From the NCBI GenBank assembly GCA_944376955.1, contig CALWEB010000069.1, positions 1 through 20,974 of the forward strand: a stretch of 20,974 bases of DNA. The letters run 5' to 3'. This stretch comes from an uncultured Agathobaculum sp. (GTDB lineage: Bacteria; Bacillota; Clostridia; Oscillospirales; Butyricicoccaceae). The notes under the pieces were generated by a model. That model was not told where the DNA came from and did no database searches. It worked only from the letters and a program-made list of their open reading frames with translations. Position numbers and translations under genes: made by a program. Below, in pieces: positions 14,680 to 20,974 of this stretch; within the stretch, counting starts at the first letter, position 1, and every line of letters starts with the position of its first letter.

Positions 14680-15654
14680 ATGTTTGAAAATTTGATTGCC
14701 ACGCTGAAGGCTGACAAGCGAAAGATCGTATTCACCGAAGGCCCTGACCCCCGCATCCTCGAGGCTGCTTCCCGCCTGAAGAAGGACGGCCTGCTGGATT
14801 CCATCCTGGTCGGCAATGTGGATGAAGTGAAGGCGGCGGCACAGGCCGGTGGCTTCGAAATTGAAGGAATGGAAATCATCGATCCCGCAACCTACCCGGA
14901 GATGGACGCAATGGTTGCCAAGATGGTCGAACTGCGCAAGGGCAAGATGACCGAGGAACAGTGCCGCGCAGCACTCGCAAAGGGCAACTATTTCGGTACG
15001 ATGCTGGTCAAGATGGGCAAGGCTGATGCCCTGCTTGGCGGCGCTACTTACTCCACCGCAGACACGGTCCGCCCCGCTCTGCAGATCATCAAGACCAAGC
15101 CGGGCAACAAGATCGTAAGCTCCTGCTTTATTCTGCGCCGCGACGCAAAGGACGGCGGCGACGAGCTGTATGCCATGGGCGACTGCGCGATCAACATCAA
15201 TCCGGGCGAGGATGATCTGGTAGAAATCGCCATCGAAACCGCCAAGACTGCCAAGGCTTTCGGTATTGACCCCAAGGTTGCAATGCTGTCCTACTCGACC
15301 AAGGGCTCCGGCAAGGGCGAAACCGTAGACATGATGAAGAACGCCACCGAAAAGACCAAGGCGGCTGCACCTGACCTGGCAGTAGACGGCGAGCTGCAGT
15401 TTGACGCTGCATTCTCCCCGGTTGTCGCTGCAACCAAGTGCAAGGGCTCCCCGGTTGCCGGCCAGGCCAACACCTTCATCTTCCCGGACATCAACGCCGG
15501 CAACATCGGTTACAAGATCGCGCAGCGTCTGGGCGGCTTTGAAGCGTACGGCCCGATCCTGCAGGGTCTGAATGCACCGATCAACGACCTGTCCCGCGGC
15601 TGCAACGCGGACGAAGTTTACCAGATGGCAATCATCACCGCTGGCCTGAAGTAA
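14680..15654 (+). CDS. pta: Phosphate acetyltransferase
   Basis: Interconverts acetyl-CoA and acetyl phosphate; with acetate kinase (not in the window) this yields ATP during fermentation. The 324-residue protein is the short Pta form without a BioD/DRTGG domain. It shows the family start KIVFTEGPDPRILEAA, the central GKADALLGGATYSTADTVRPAL, and the C-terminal PVAGQANTFIFPDINAGNIG and GPILQGL, which form the active site region. The length and order also exclude the shorter-motif phosphate butyryltransferases with fair confidence. GGAGGAG precedes the ATG. It stands alone with its own promoter and terminator; nifJ, which supplies acetyl-CoA, lies about 4 kb away. Confidence 0.95.
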   Translation: MFENLIATLKADKRKIVFTEGPDPRILEAASRLKKDGLLDSILVGNVDEVKAAAQAGGFEIEGMEIIDPATYPEMDAMVAKMVELRKGKMTEEQCRAALAKGNYFGTMLVKMGKADALLGGATYSTADTVRPALQIIKTKPGNKIVSSCFILRRDAKDGGDELYAMGDCAININPGEDDLVEIAIETAKTAKAFGIDPKVAMLSYSTKGSGKGETVDMMKNATEKTKAAAPDLAVDGELQFDAAFSPVVAATKCKGSPVAGQANTFIFPDINAGNIGYKIAQRLGGFEAYGPILQGLNAPINDLSRGCNADEVYQMAIITAGLK

Positions 15655-15687
15655 TTGTCTCCAGCGTATTTTCAAAACAGAATGATA

Positions 15688-15720
15688 CAAGGGCCGAAGC
15701 AATTTGTTTCGGCCCTTGTT
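15688..15720 (+). terminator. Rho-independent terminator of pta
   Basis: CAAGGGCCGAA pairs with TTCGGCCCTTG around a 9-nt loop, followed by TTCGC. The T run is short, so read-through into the next gene is possible. Confidence 0.7.
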
Positions 15721-15761
15721 CGCTCTTGATGGCTCTTCCACGCGGAAAGGAGTGTGCCGTT

Positions 15762-16178
15762 ATGAGACGCAAGCCCCTTGTTGTCCTGCTGTGCGCCGTT
15801 GTGCTGTGCGGCGCGCTGGCCTATGCGTTCATCCCGCAGGATGTTGCCCCGCAAGCTGAACAGCTAGAGTTTTGGCGTATGCAGCGCATGATCGGCAATG
15901 CAGAATTTGAAGATGTCACCTCGCAAATCAATTTGACGCAGCTGTCAGAATTACTCACATCCTGCAAAGCGTCCCGCCTGCCTTTTTATCAAAATAGCTA
16001 TTCGGTTGACACCGTGCAATACGAGATAGACGCACGCTACAAAGGGCAACCGTTGCATTTCGTTCTGGGCAAGAATAGTTTTGCTTATGAAAGCACGCCA
16101 TGGGTTCACCGTCTGCATGATGCGCAGGCGCTGATCGGCGCGTTGGATGCCATGTTCGCCGTCGGTACTGCCACATAG
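15762..16178 (+). CDS. Small exported or membrane-anchored protein of unknown function
   Basis: The 138-residue product starts MRRKPLVVLLCAVVLCGALAY, a signal peptide or N-terminal anchor; no good lipobox is visible. The mature part is a small mixed domain with SEFGN-free, moderately acidic sequence and the segments TVQYEIDARYKGQPLHFVL and NSFAYES, suggesting an extracellular beta-rich domain. I do not recognise the family. AAAGGAG lies 9 nt before the chosen ATG; an earlier in-frame ATG at 15726 lacks this site and would spoil the signal peptide. No separate promoter is evident, so it may depend on read-through from pta. Confidence 0.7.
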   Translation: MRRKPLVVLLCAVVLCGALAYAFIPQDVAPQAEQLEFWRMQRMIGNAEFEDVTSQINLTQLSELLTSCKASRLPFYQNSYSVDTVQYEIDARYKGQPLHFVLGKNSFAYESTPWVHRLHDAQALIGALDAMFAVGTAT

Positions 16179-16183
16179 CATAG

Positions 16184-16216
16184 AAAAAGGGCTGACCCAG
16201 TAGGTCAGCCCTTTTT
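16184..16216. terminator. Bidirectional terminator between converging genes
   Basis: AAAAAGGGCTGACC-CAGTA-GGTCAGCCCTTTTT is a perfect 14-bp stem with A and T runs on both strands. The stop codon of the transporter gene on the minus strand (16205-16207) lies within the stem. Confidence 0.92.
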
Positions 16217-17575
16217 GTTTTGTTGCTCTTGTTGTTGCCGCGCCTCGCGCGCCTTTTGTGCCGCACGGCGGCGTTCTTTAGCTGATACCGGAGGCTGCTC
16301 CTCCTTGACTTCCACAAACGCCCTACTTGCCGGATCAATCCGGCGCGGGCCGCGATAATCATTGGTATCCACAGATAGGCCACGCTTTTGCAGCAAACTG
16401 CAAATTACTTCCGTCACCGCACTATACAGCACGGCAAACAGCGGCACGCCAACCGCCATGCCTACAAATCCAAATACACCGCCAAACAACAGGATCGCAA
16501 ACATAACCCAGAAGCTTGACAATCCGGTAGAGTTACCCAAAATCTTTGGCCCGAGGATATTGCCGTCAAACTGCTGCAAGGCAAGGATGAACAGCACAAA
16601 ATACACCGCCTGCACCGGACTTATCACCATGATCAGGATGGTGCTGGGAACCGCACCGATAAACGGCCCGAAGAAAGGGATGATGTTGGTCACACCGATG
16701 ATGACCGAAATCAGCAGCGCATACGACTGATCCATCGTCATCAAGCCAAAACCGATCAGCAGACGCAAACCGATAAAACACAACACGCCGATGATCAGGG
16801 AGTCAATCAATTTACCCGTGATGAAGCCGCCGAACACCCGGTGTACATAAGCCACCCGGCTCATAATGCGGTTTGCGCGGTCAATCGAAAACAGGCTGTA
16901 CGTCATCTTCTTGGCCTGCGCGCAAAACGTATCCTTGCTGTTGAGGATATACAGCGCAATGATAATGCCAATCAGGATATCAAACAGCACAGACACCGTC
17001 GTGACCACGCCGGTCATGAGTTCGACCAGCTGCGGCAGCGCGATATTCTGCACCCAGTTGACAATCTGCTGGGAAAATTCCTCGTAAAGCTGAAGGAAAT
17101 TGCGCTCGATGACAGGATTATCCTTGAGCAGCGCCGCTACCCAGCTGGAGATCTCATTGAGATAGGTGTCCATGGACTCGAGCAGGGAAAAAACGCTGAC
17201 AACCAGCTGCGGCAGCACCATCCAAAGCAGGATACCCACCACTGCAATGCCGATCATCAATGTCAAAATACTGCACAGGCCCTTGGCGATGCGGGTTCCG
17301 TTTTTCAGCCGCCGCGACAGACGTGGCTGGATCCGCTTATACAGCGCATTAAACACCGGCATCAACAGATAGGCCATCACAAACCCATAGATAAACGGGC
17401 TGAGAATACCAAGCAGTTTCCGGAACATCGTCCAAATCCCCGGTAACCACTGCAATAGAAACACAACCACCGCACTGGAAACAATCACACAGAACGCGGT
17501 TAGCCCCCACTGGAAATAGTGCGGATGCGCATGGAACTTGGATTTATTTTGCTGGGTCGGCTCCTCCACGGACAT
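16205..17575 (-). CDS. AI-2E family transporter (PerM/TqsA-like membrane protein)
   Basis: The 456-residue protein has about eight membrane segments. The family signature QQFDGNILGPKILGNSTGLS lies near residues 333-352, followed by the hydrophobic GVFGFVGMAVGVPLFAVLYS. Family members include an autoinducer-2 exporter and Na+/H+ antiporters, so the substrate here is unknown. The C-terminal 50 residues are charged and Lys/Arg/Gln-rich, probably cytoplasmic. The start is the ATG at 17575 after GGGAG; an earlier ATG at 17596 has a poor site. It is the last gene of a probable four-gene operon, 47 bp after the small membrane protein. Confidence 0.9.
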   Translation of the reverse strand: MSVEEPTQQNKSKFHAHPHYFQWGLTAFCVIVSSAVVVFLLQWLPGIWTMFRKLLGILSPFIYGFVMAYLLMPVFNALYKRIQPRLSRRLKNGTRIAKGLCSILTLMIGIAVVGILLWMVLPQLVVSVFSLLESMDTYLNEISSWVAALLKDNPVIERNFLQLYEEFSQQIVNWVQNIALPQLVELMTGVVTTVSVLFDILIGIIIALYILNSKDTFCAQAKKMTYSLFSIDRANRIMSRVAYVHRVFGGFITGKLIDSLIIGVLCFIGLRLLIGFGLMTMDQSYALLISVIIGVTNIIPFFGPFIGAVPSTILIMVISPVQAVYFVLFILALQQFDGNILGPKILGNSTGLSSFWVMFAILLFGGVFGFVGMAVGVPLFAVLYSAVTEVICSLLQKRGLSVDTNDYRGPRRIDPASRAFVEVKEEQPPVSAKERRRAAQKAREARQQQEQQNKKG

Positions 17576-17622
17576 ACTCCTCTCCCACCTGGGCATATAC
17601 CCGGTTTTCTTTGATCAATCGC

Positions 17623-17928
17623 TTATTCTTCGTCGCACTGAAAGAAAATACGCCAGAACAGGTACAGCCAACTTGCCGTAAAGGCGACAAAGAGTACGCC
17701 GCGGAATTTCTTGAAAAAGCGCGAAAAACATGCGCCCAACCAAAGCCCCAGCGACAGCAGGCATACCTTGAAAATCGCAAAATCAAAAACGGAAAAGTCA
17801 TGCGCCTTGGTTACAGCGTAATCCGTCCAGCGGCCTGCCTGGCTGCGCGCATCATCCGCATAGCGCAGCATCTGTTCTGCACGCGCACGAAGGGCTTCCC
17901 GATCAATGTTTTCCAGATAATTTTTCAT
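17623..17928 (-). CDS. Small two-segment membrane protein, unknown function
   Basis: The 101-residue product has an N-terminal charged helix (MKNYLENIDREALRARAEQ), then two hydrophobic segments at about 50-68 and 78-96 separated by a basic loop, SRFFKKFRG. This resembles short clostridial proteins often labelled permease of phosphate ABC transporter, a label without functional support. AAAAAGGAG lies 10 nt before the ATG. It sits 17 bp after the exonuclease gene and 47 bp before the transporter gene. Confidence 0.75.
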   Translation of the reverse strand: MKNYLENIDREALRARAEQMLRYADDARSQAGRWTDYAVTKAHDFSVFDFAIFKVCLLSLGLWLGACFSRFFKKFRGVLFVAFTASWLYLFWRIFFQCDEE

Positions 17929-17945
17929 AGCTTGCTCTCTCCTTT

Positions 17946-18584
17946 TTACTTGGCTTTGGTGAAACGGACGGTTCTCCCGCCCCGCAGTTCCTTTGCAATG
18001 CTGCATGGCGCCGTACCCATGCACGAAATACGACCCAGCCGCATCCCGATCTTTTCCGCCAGTTCGTCCACGTCCGCGCTGTCCGTCTCCCGCAGGGCTG
18101 CCTGCAAAATCAGACCGGCCGCACGCGCATCCGAACCCGCTTCATGGTGGTTAAGTGCAATGCCGAGCGCCTGCGAAACCGTGTCCAGCTTATGGTTTTG
18201 CAGCTGCGGCCAGACCCGCTGCGCCACTTTCACCGTGCAGACATACCGGCAATCCGGCACCGGCAGGTGATAGTGCGCCAAGCAGGCACAAAGCACCGCT
18301 GTATCGAACATCGCGTTATGGCAGACCAACACGCTGCCTTCGGCCAATTCGGCTAAACCGTTGTTCCAAACCATGTCGAAGGCCGGTGCATCGACCACCA
18401 TCGACTCCTTGATGTGATTGACGCGGATATTGCCCCAGTGGAATTTACCCACCTGTGCGGGTGGTTTGAGCAACGTCGTCTGTTCTGCCACCAGTATTTG
18501 GTCTTCAAAAATGCTGACGCCCAGCGCACATGCACTCAAACGCGAAGCATTCCCAGTTTCAAAATCCAATGCGATATATCTCAT
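17946..18584 (-). CDS. DEDDh 3'-5' exonuclease (DnaQ-like)
   Basis: The 212-residue protein carries all five expected catalytic residues: D7 and E9 in ALDFET, D94 in HNAMFDTAVL, and H147 and D152 in HHEAGSDARAAG. It belongs to the stand-alone DnaQ/polymerase III epsilon-like exonucleases, which degrade single-stranded nucleic acid or proofread. After the exonuclease fold, about 40 residues (from 170) form a basic tail with two cysteines of unknown role. Its ATG overlaps the stop of the DUF2461 gene by 4 bp (ATGA), so the two are translationally coupled. Confidence 0.9.
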   Translation of the reverse strand: MRYIALDFETGNASRLSACALGVSIFEDQILVAEQTTLLKPPAQVGKFHWGNIRVNHIKESMVVDAPAFDMVWNNGLAELAEGSVLVCHNAMFDTAVLCACLAHYHLPVPDCRYVCTVKVAQRVWPQLQNHKLDTVSQALGIALNHHEAGSDARAAGLILQAALRETDSADVDELAEKIGMRLGRISCMGTAPCSIAKELRGGRTVRFTKAK

Positions 18585-19282
18585 TGCACTGCCTCCCGGC
18601 GTGCAGCATCCGCACGTTCTTTGGCCGCCAGCAGGAAGCGATAAAACGGCGCCAAACGCTGCATGGTTTCCACCATTGGCTGGACAAATGAACCATCCAG
18701 CAGCGGTGCAAAATCCTGAGTTTCGCGGAAATCGACACCGATTTCCTTACGGTTCAGCCAGTCCTGATAGTCCGGCTTGGCATCCGGGAACTTGGGCCGC
18801 TTATAACATTCTCCCGCCAGATGCATGTGCGGGCATTGTTTCACCGCATCATAGGCTTCAAGAAATAATTTGTCTTCGTGCAGGATCATCTCGCGCAGCG
18901 ACTCCATTTCGCCCCTGCCCCATGCGCCCCAGCAGCCAAAGCCCCAGAACTCCGGGTGGATCTCAAAATAGTAGCACGGCACGGATTCATGTTCCTGCCG
19001 TTTACGGCGGAAAAACATCCACATATTGGCGCGGTACAGCGTTTTATCCTTGGTATAGCGTGTATCGCGACGCACACGCGACACCATGCGCGACGGTGTG
19101 ACGACAAACTGCGCGTCAATTTCCAGCATCGCGGGCGTCATCTGTGCAATCAATTCGTGAAACAGCAAAATCACCTGCCGCTTGATTTCTTCTTTGTGTT
19201 CTTCATAAAATTCCTTGCTGTTTTGCAGGCGGTTCAGCTGCAACAGGTCGATACCCGCAGCATTAAAGCCTGTGAATGCCAT
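18581..19282 (-). CDS. DUF2461 family protein
   Basis: The 233-residue protein starts MAFTGFNAAGIDLLQ and has NSKEFYEEHKEEIK (21-34) and RRDTRYTKDKTLYRAN (71-86), both characteristic of DUF2461. The biochemical role of this family is not established. The chosen ATG at 19282 matches the family's usual N-terminus (FTGF); GGTGG lies about 10 nt upstream. In-frame GTG codons within that stretch are alternatives. It is the first gene of the operon continuing to the exonuclease. Confidence 0.85.
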   Translation of the reverse strand: MAFTGFNAAGIDLLQLNRLQNSKEFYEEHKEEIKRQVILLFHELIAQMTPAMLEIDAQFVVTPSRMVSRVRRDTRYTKDKTLYRANMWMFFRRKRQEHESVPCYYFEIHPEFWGFGCWGAWGRGEMESLREMILHEDKLFLEAYDAVKQCPHMHLAGECYKRPKFPDAKPDYQDWLNRKEIGVDFRETQDFAPLLDGSFVQPMVETMQRLAPFYRFLLAAKERADAARREAVQ

Positions 19283-19310
19283 GAAAACGGGCACCACCTT
19301 TCTGTTTATC

Positions 19311-19339
19311 ATTGTACCGCGTTTTTCCGGTGAACGCAA
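19311..19339 (-). promoter_or_regulatory. Promoter of the DUF2461-exonuclease-transporter operon
   Basis: On the minus strand, TTGCGT (19334-19339), a 17-bp spacer and TACAAT (19311-19316), giving a leader of about 22 nt. The remaining stretch to 19422 shows nothing recognisable. Confidence 0.65.
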
Positions 19340-19422
19340 CAGGATTTTGCTGTTTCCCGCCGTGAAAACGCAAAATGTTGTGGCTTTGTCTGGTCTACCG
19401 GCAGGCGTTCACCTCAACACGC

Positions 19423-19459
19423 AAAAAAACCGCCCGCGGAAACAGTTCCGCGGGCGGTT
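19423..19459 (-). terminator. Rho-independent terminator of the pyruvate:ferredoxin oxidoreductase gene
   Basis: A perfect 14-bp stem (AACCGCCCGCGGAA / TTCCGCGGGCGGTT, 19428-19459) with a 4-nt loop. On the minus strand it is followed by seven T (A run 19423-19429 on plus). It lies 45 bp after the stop. Confidence 0.92.
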
Positions 19460-19504
19460 CTCATTTTGATTTCAGTCCAACGCGATCTGCGCGGTCAGGC
19501 GGTC

Positions 19505-20974
19505 TTACGTCTCAGGTGCGTACAGAGCCTGCAGGCGCTGCAGATGTGCATAACGCTTGGTGGACTCAACCTCGGATTCGGTGAACAGCTTCTCCGCACG
19601 ATCCGGGAAGGAACGAGTCAGAGCAGAGTAACGCGCTTCGTTCATCATGAACTTGCGGTAATCCTCCGTCTTGGGCTCCTTGGACTCGAGGATAAACGGA
19701 TTCTTGCCTTCCTTCGCCAGTTCCGGATTGAAGCGGAACAGGTTCCAGTAACCGCAGTCAACAGCCTTCTTCATCTCAGCCTGGCAGTTGGTCATGCCAC
19801 CCTTAATGGAGTGCATTTCGCACGGAGCGTAGCCGATGATGAGGGACGGACCATGGTAAGCTTCTGCCTCGGCAATCGCCTTGAGGGTCTGGTTCATATT
19901 TGCGCCCATAGCAATCTGAGCAACGTATACATAGCCATAGCTCATTGCGATTTCAGCAAGGCTCTTCTTCTTGGTGGTCTTACCGGAAGCGGCGAACTGT
20001 GCAACCGCACCGATGTTGGTCGCCTTGGAAGCCTGACCGCCGGTGTTGGAGTAAACTTCGGTATCGAATACCATTACATTGACATCCTGACCGGAAGCGA
20101 GGACATGATCCAAACCGCCAAAGCCGATATCATAAGCCCAGCCGTCGCCACCGAAGATCCAGACGGACTTCTTAGCGAGGTATTCCTTGTGTGCAAGGAC
20201 TTCCTTGCAAGCGTCGCAGCCAGCCGCCGCACCCTTTTCGAGCTCGGCAACCAGAGCCTTAGCCGGCTCTGCATTGGCAGCGCCATCATCCTTGGTCTCC
20301 ATGAACTTCGCGATTGCATCCTTGGTTGCAGCCGGAGTCTGCTCCGCAGCAGCCATCTCTTCGAGCTTGGAGATCAGGCGCTCACGGATTGCCAGCTGGC
20401 CATAGTACATACCGAGACCGTGCTCTGCGTTGTCCTCGAACAGGCTGTTCGCCCAAGCCGGGCCATGGCCGTCCTTGTCAACGGTGTACGGGCTGGTAGC
20501 AGCCGGGCCGCCCCAAATGGACGAACAGCCGGTCGCATTGGAAATATACATACGGTCGCCGCAAACCTGAGTGATCAGGCGGGCATAAGAGGTCTCAGCG
20601 CAGCCTGCGCAGGAGCCGGAGAACTCAAGCAGCGGCTTCTTGAACTGGCTGTCCTTGACAGAGTTGACCGAAATCATATCGGCCTTCTCGGCAACCTTGG
20701 CTACGCAGTAATCGAACGCATCCTGCTGGGCAGCTTCCTGATCCTGCGGAACCATGGTGAGGGACTTGGTCGGGCACACGCCAACGCACACGCCGCAGCC
20801 CATGCAGTCGAGCGGAGAAACGACCATCGTGTACTTGTAGACGCCCTTGCCCTTGCCGGCCTTGATATCGACAATCTTGGTCGATGCCGGAGCAGCAGCA
20901 GCCTCTTCCTCGGTCAGCGCGAACGGACGGATGGTCGCGTGCGGGCAGACATAAGCACACTGGTTGCACTGTAC
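19505..20974 (-). CDS. nifJ: Pyruvate:ferredoxin (flavodoxin) oxidoreductase, C-terminal part (cut by window edge)
   Basis: Oxidises pyruvate to acetyl-CoA and CO2, reducing ferredoxin; it is the central pyruvate-consuming step in anaerobic Clostridia. The visible 489 residues are the C-terminal part of an enzyme that is usually about 1,170-1,190 residues long. Reading inward from the right edge, the first ferredoxin-type cluster motif (CNQCAYVCPHA, incomplete) is followed by the second, CMGCGVCVGVCP. Then come the proximal-cluster cysteines GSCAGCAETSYARL and the thiamine diphosphate site GGDGWAYDIGFGG and TEVYSNTGGQASKAT. The tail TESEVESTKRYAHLQRLQALY is typical. There is no start codon in the window; the frame is open to the edge. 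Confidence 0.96.
   Translation of the reverse strand, partial: VQCNQCAYVCPHATIRPFALTEEEAAAAPASTKIVDIKAGKGKGVYKYTMVVSPLDCMGCGVCVGVCPTKSLTMVPQDQEAAQQDAFDYCVAKVAEKADMISVNSVKDSQFKKPLLEFSGSCAGCAETSYARLITQVCGDRMYISNATGCSSIWGGPAATSPYTVDKDGHGPAWANSLFEDNAEHGLGMYYGQLAIRERLISKLEEMAAAEQTPAATKDAIAKFMETKDDGAANAEPAKALVAELEKGAAAGCDACKEVLAHKEYLAKKSVWIFGGDGWAYDIGFGGLDHVLASGQDVNVMVFDTEVYSNTGGQASKATNIGAVAQFAASGKTTKKKSLAEIAMSYGYVYVAQIAMGANMNQTLKAIAEAEAYHGPSLIIGYAPCEMHSIKGGMTNCQAEMKKAVDCGYWNLFRFNPELAKEGKNPFILESKEPKTEDYRKFMMNEARYSALTRSFPDRAEKLFTESEVESTKRYAHLQRLQALYAPET

Noticed and set aside
14563..15741. 392-codon open frame opposite pta
   Set aside because: A shadow of pta codon usage that overlaps the pta promoter and terminator.
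1..20974. CRISPR arrays, tRNA or rRNA genes and insertion sequences
   Set aside because: I looked for regular repeat-spacer patterns, cloverleaf/CCA ends and transposase motifs and saw none. The only mobile-type gene is the serine recombinase.

Overview
The window looks like chromosomal DNA of a GC-rich, anaerobic, Gram-positive clostridial bacterium. I infer an Oscillospiraceae/Butyricicoccaceae-type gut organism, but no marker here settles the genus. Support comes from the hrcA-grpE-dnaK-dnaJ operon under a perfect CIRCE operator, a pyruvate:ferredoxin oxidoreductase together with phosphotransacetylase (acetyl-CoA to acetyl phosphate), strong AGGAGG-type ribosome binding sites, and part of the sporulation sigma factor gene sigG.

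Layout. 1-5212 (+): tail of an unknown gene, terminator, then the class I heat-shock operon with large hairpins between grpE/dnaK and dnaK/dnaJ. 5230-7598 (-): citrate synthase followed by a beta-hydroxyacid dehydrogenase, with its own promoter and terminator. 7662-9283 (-): YihY-type membrane protein and a flavoprotein with a four-cysteine motif. 9285-9914 (+): a YpsA/SLOG-like protein whose promoter is back-to-back with that of the YihY gene. 9877-11070 (-): ilvE. 11091-12396 (+): a secreted protein with a copper-amine-oxidase-like N-terminal domain and a NodB-like domain lacking its catalytic residues; its best ribosome binding site points to an ATC codon. 12401-14476 (-): the last 163 codons of sigG, preceded directly by an intact large serine recombinase gene and a small ORF coupled to it. 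14579-16216 (+): pta and a small secreted or anchored protein. 16203-19339 (-): a probable four-gene operon (DUF2461, DEDDh exonuclease, small membrane protein, AI-2E family transporter). 19423-20974 (-): the C-terminal part of pyruvate:ferredoxin oxidoreductase, cut by the window edge.

Most notable region: 12401-14476. The sigG reading frame is uninterrupted from about residue 97 of a usual 260-residue SigG to its normal end, but the first part is replaced by a SpoIVCA-like serine recombinase ending 22 bp upstream. This resembles the B. subtilis sigK/skin arrangement but affects the forespore factor SigG. The 5' half of sigG is not in the window, and the adjoining genes are housekeeping genes. 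Programmed rearrangement, a decayed sporulation gene, a large inversion and an assembly join therefore all remain possible.
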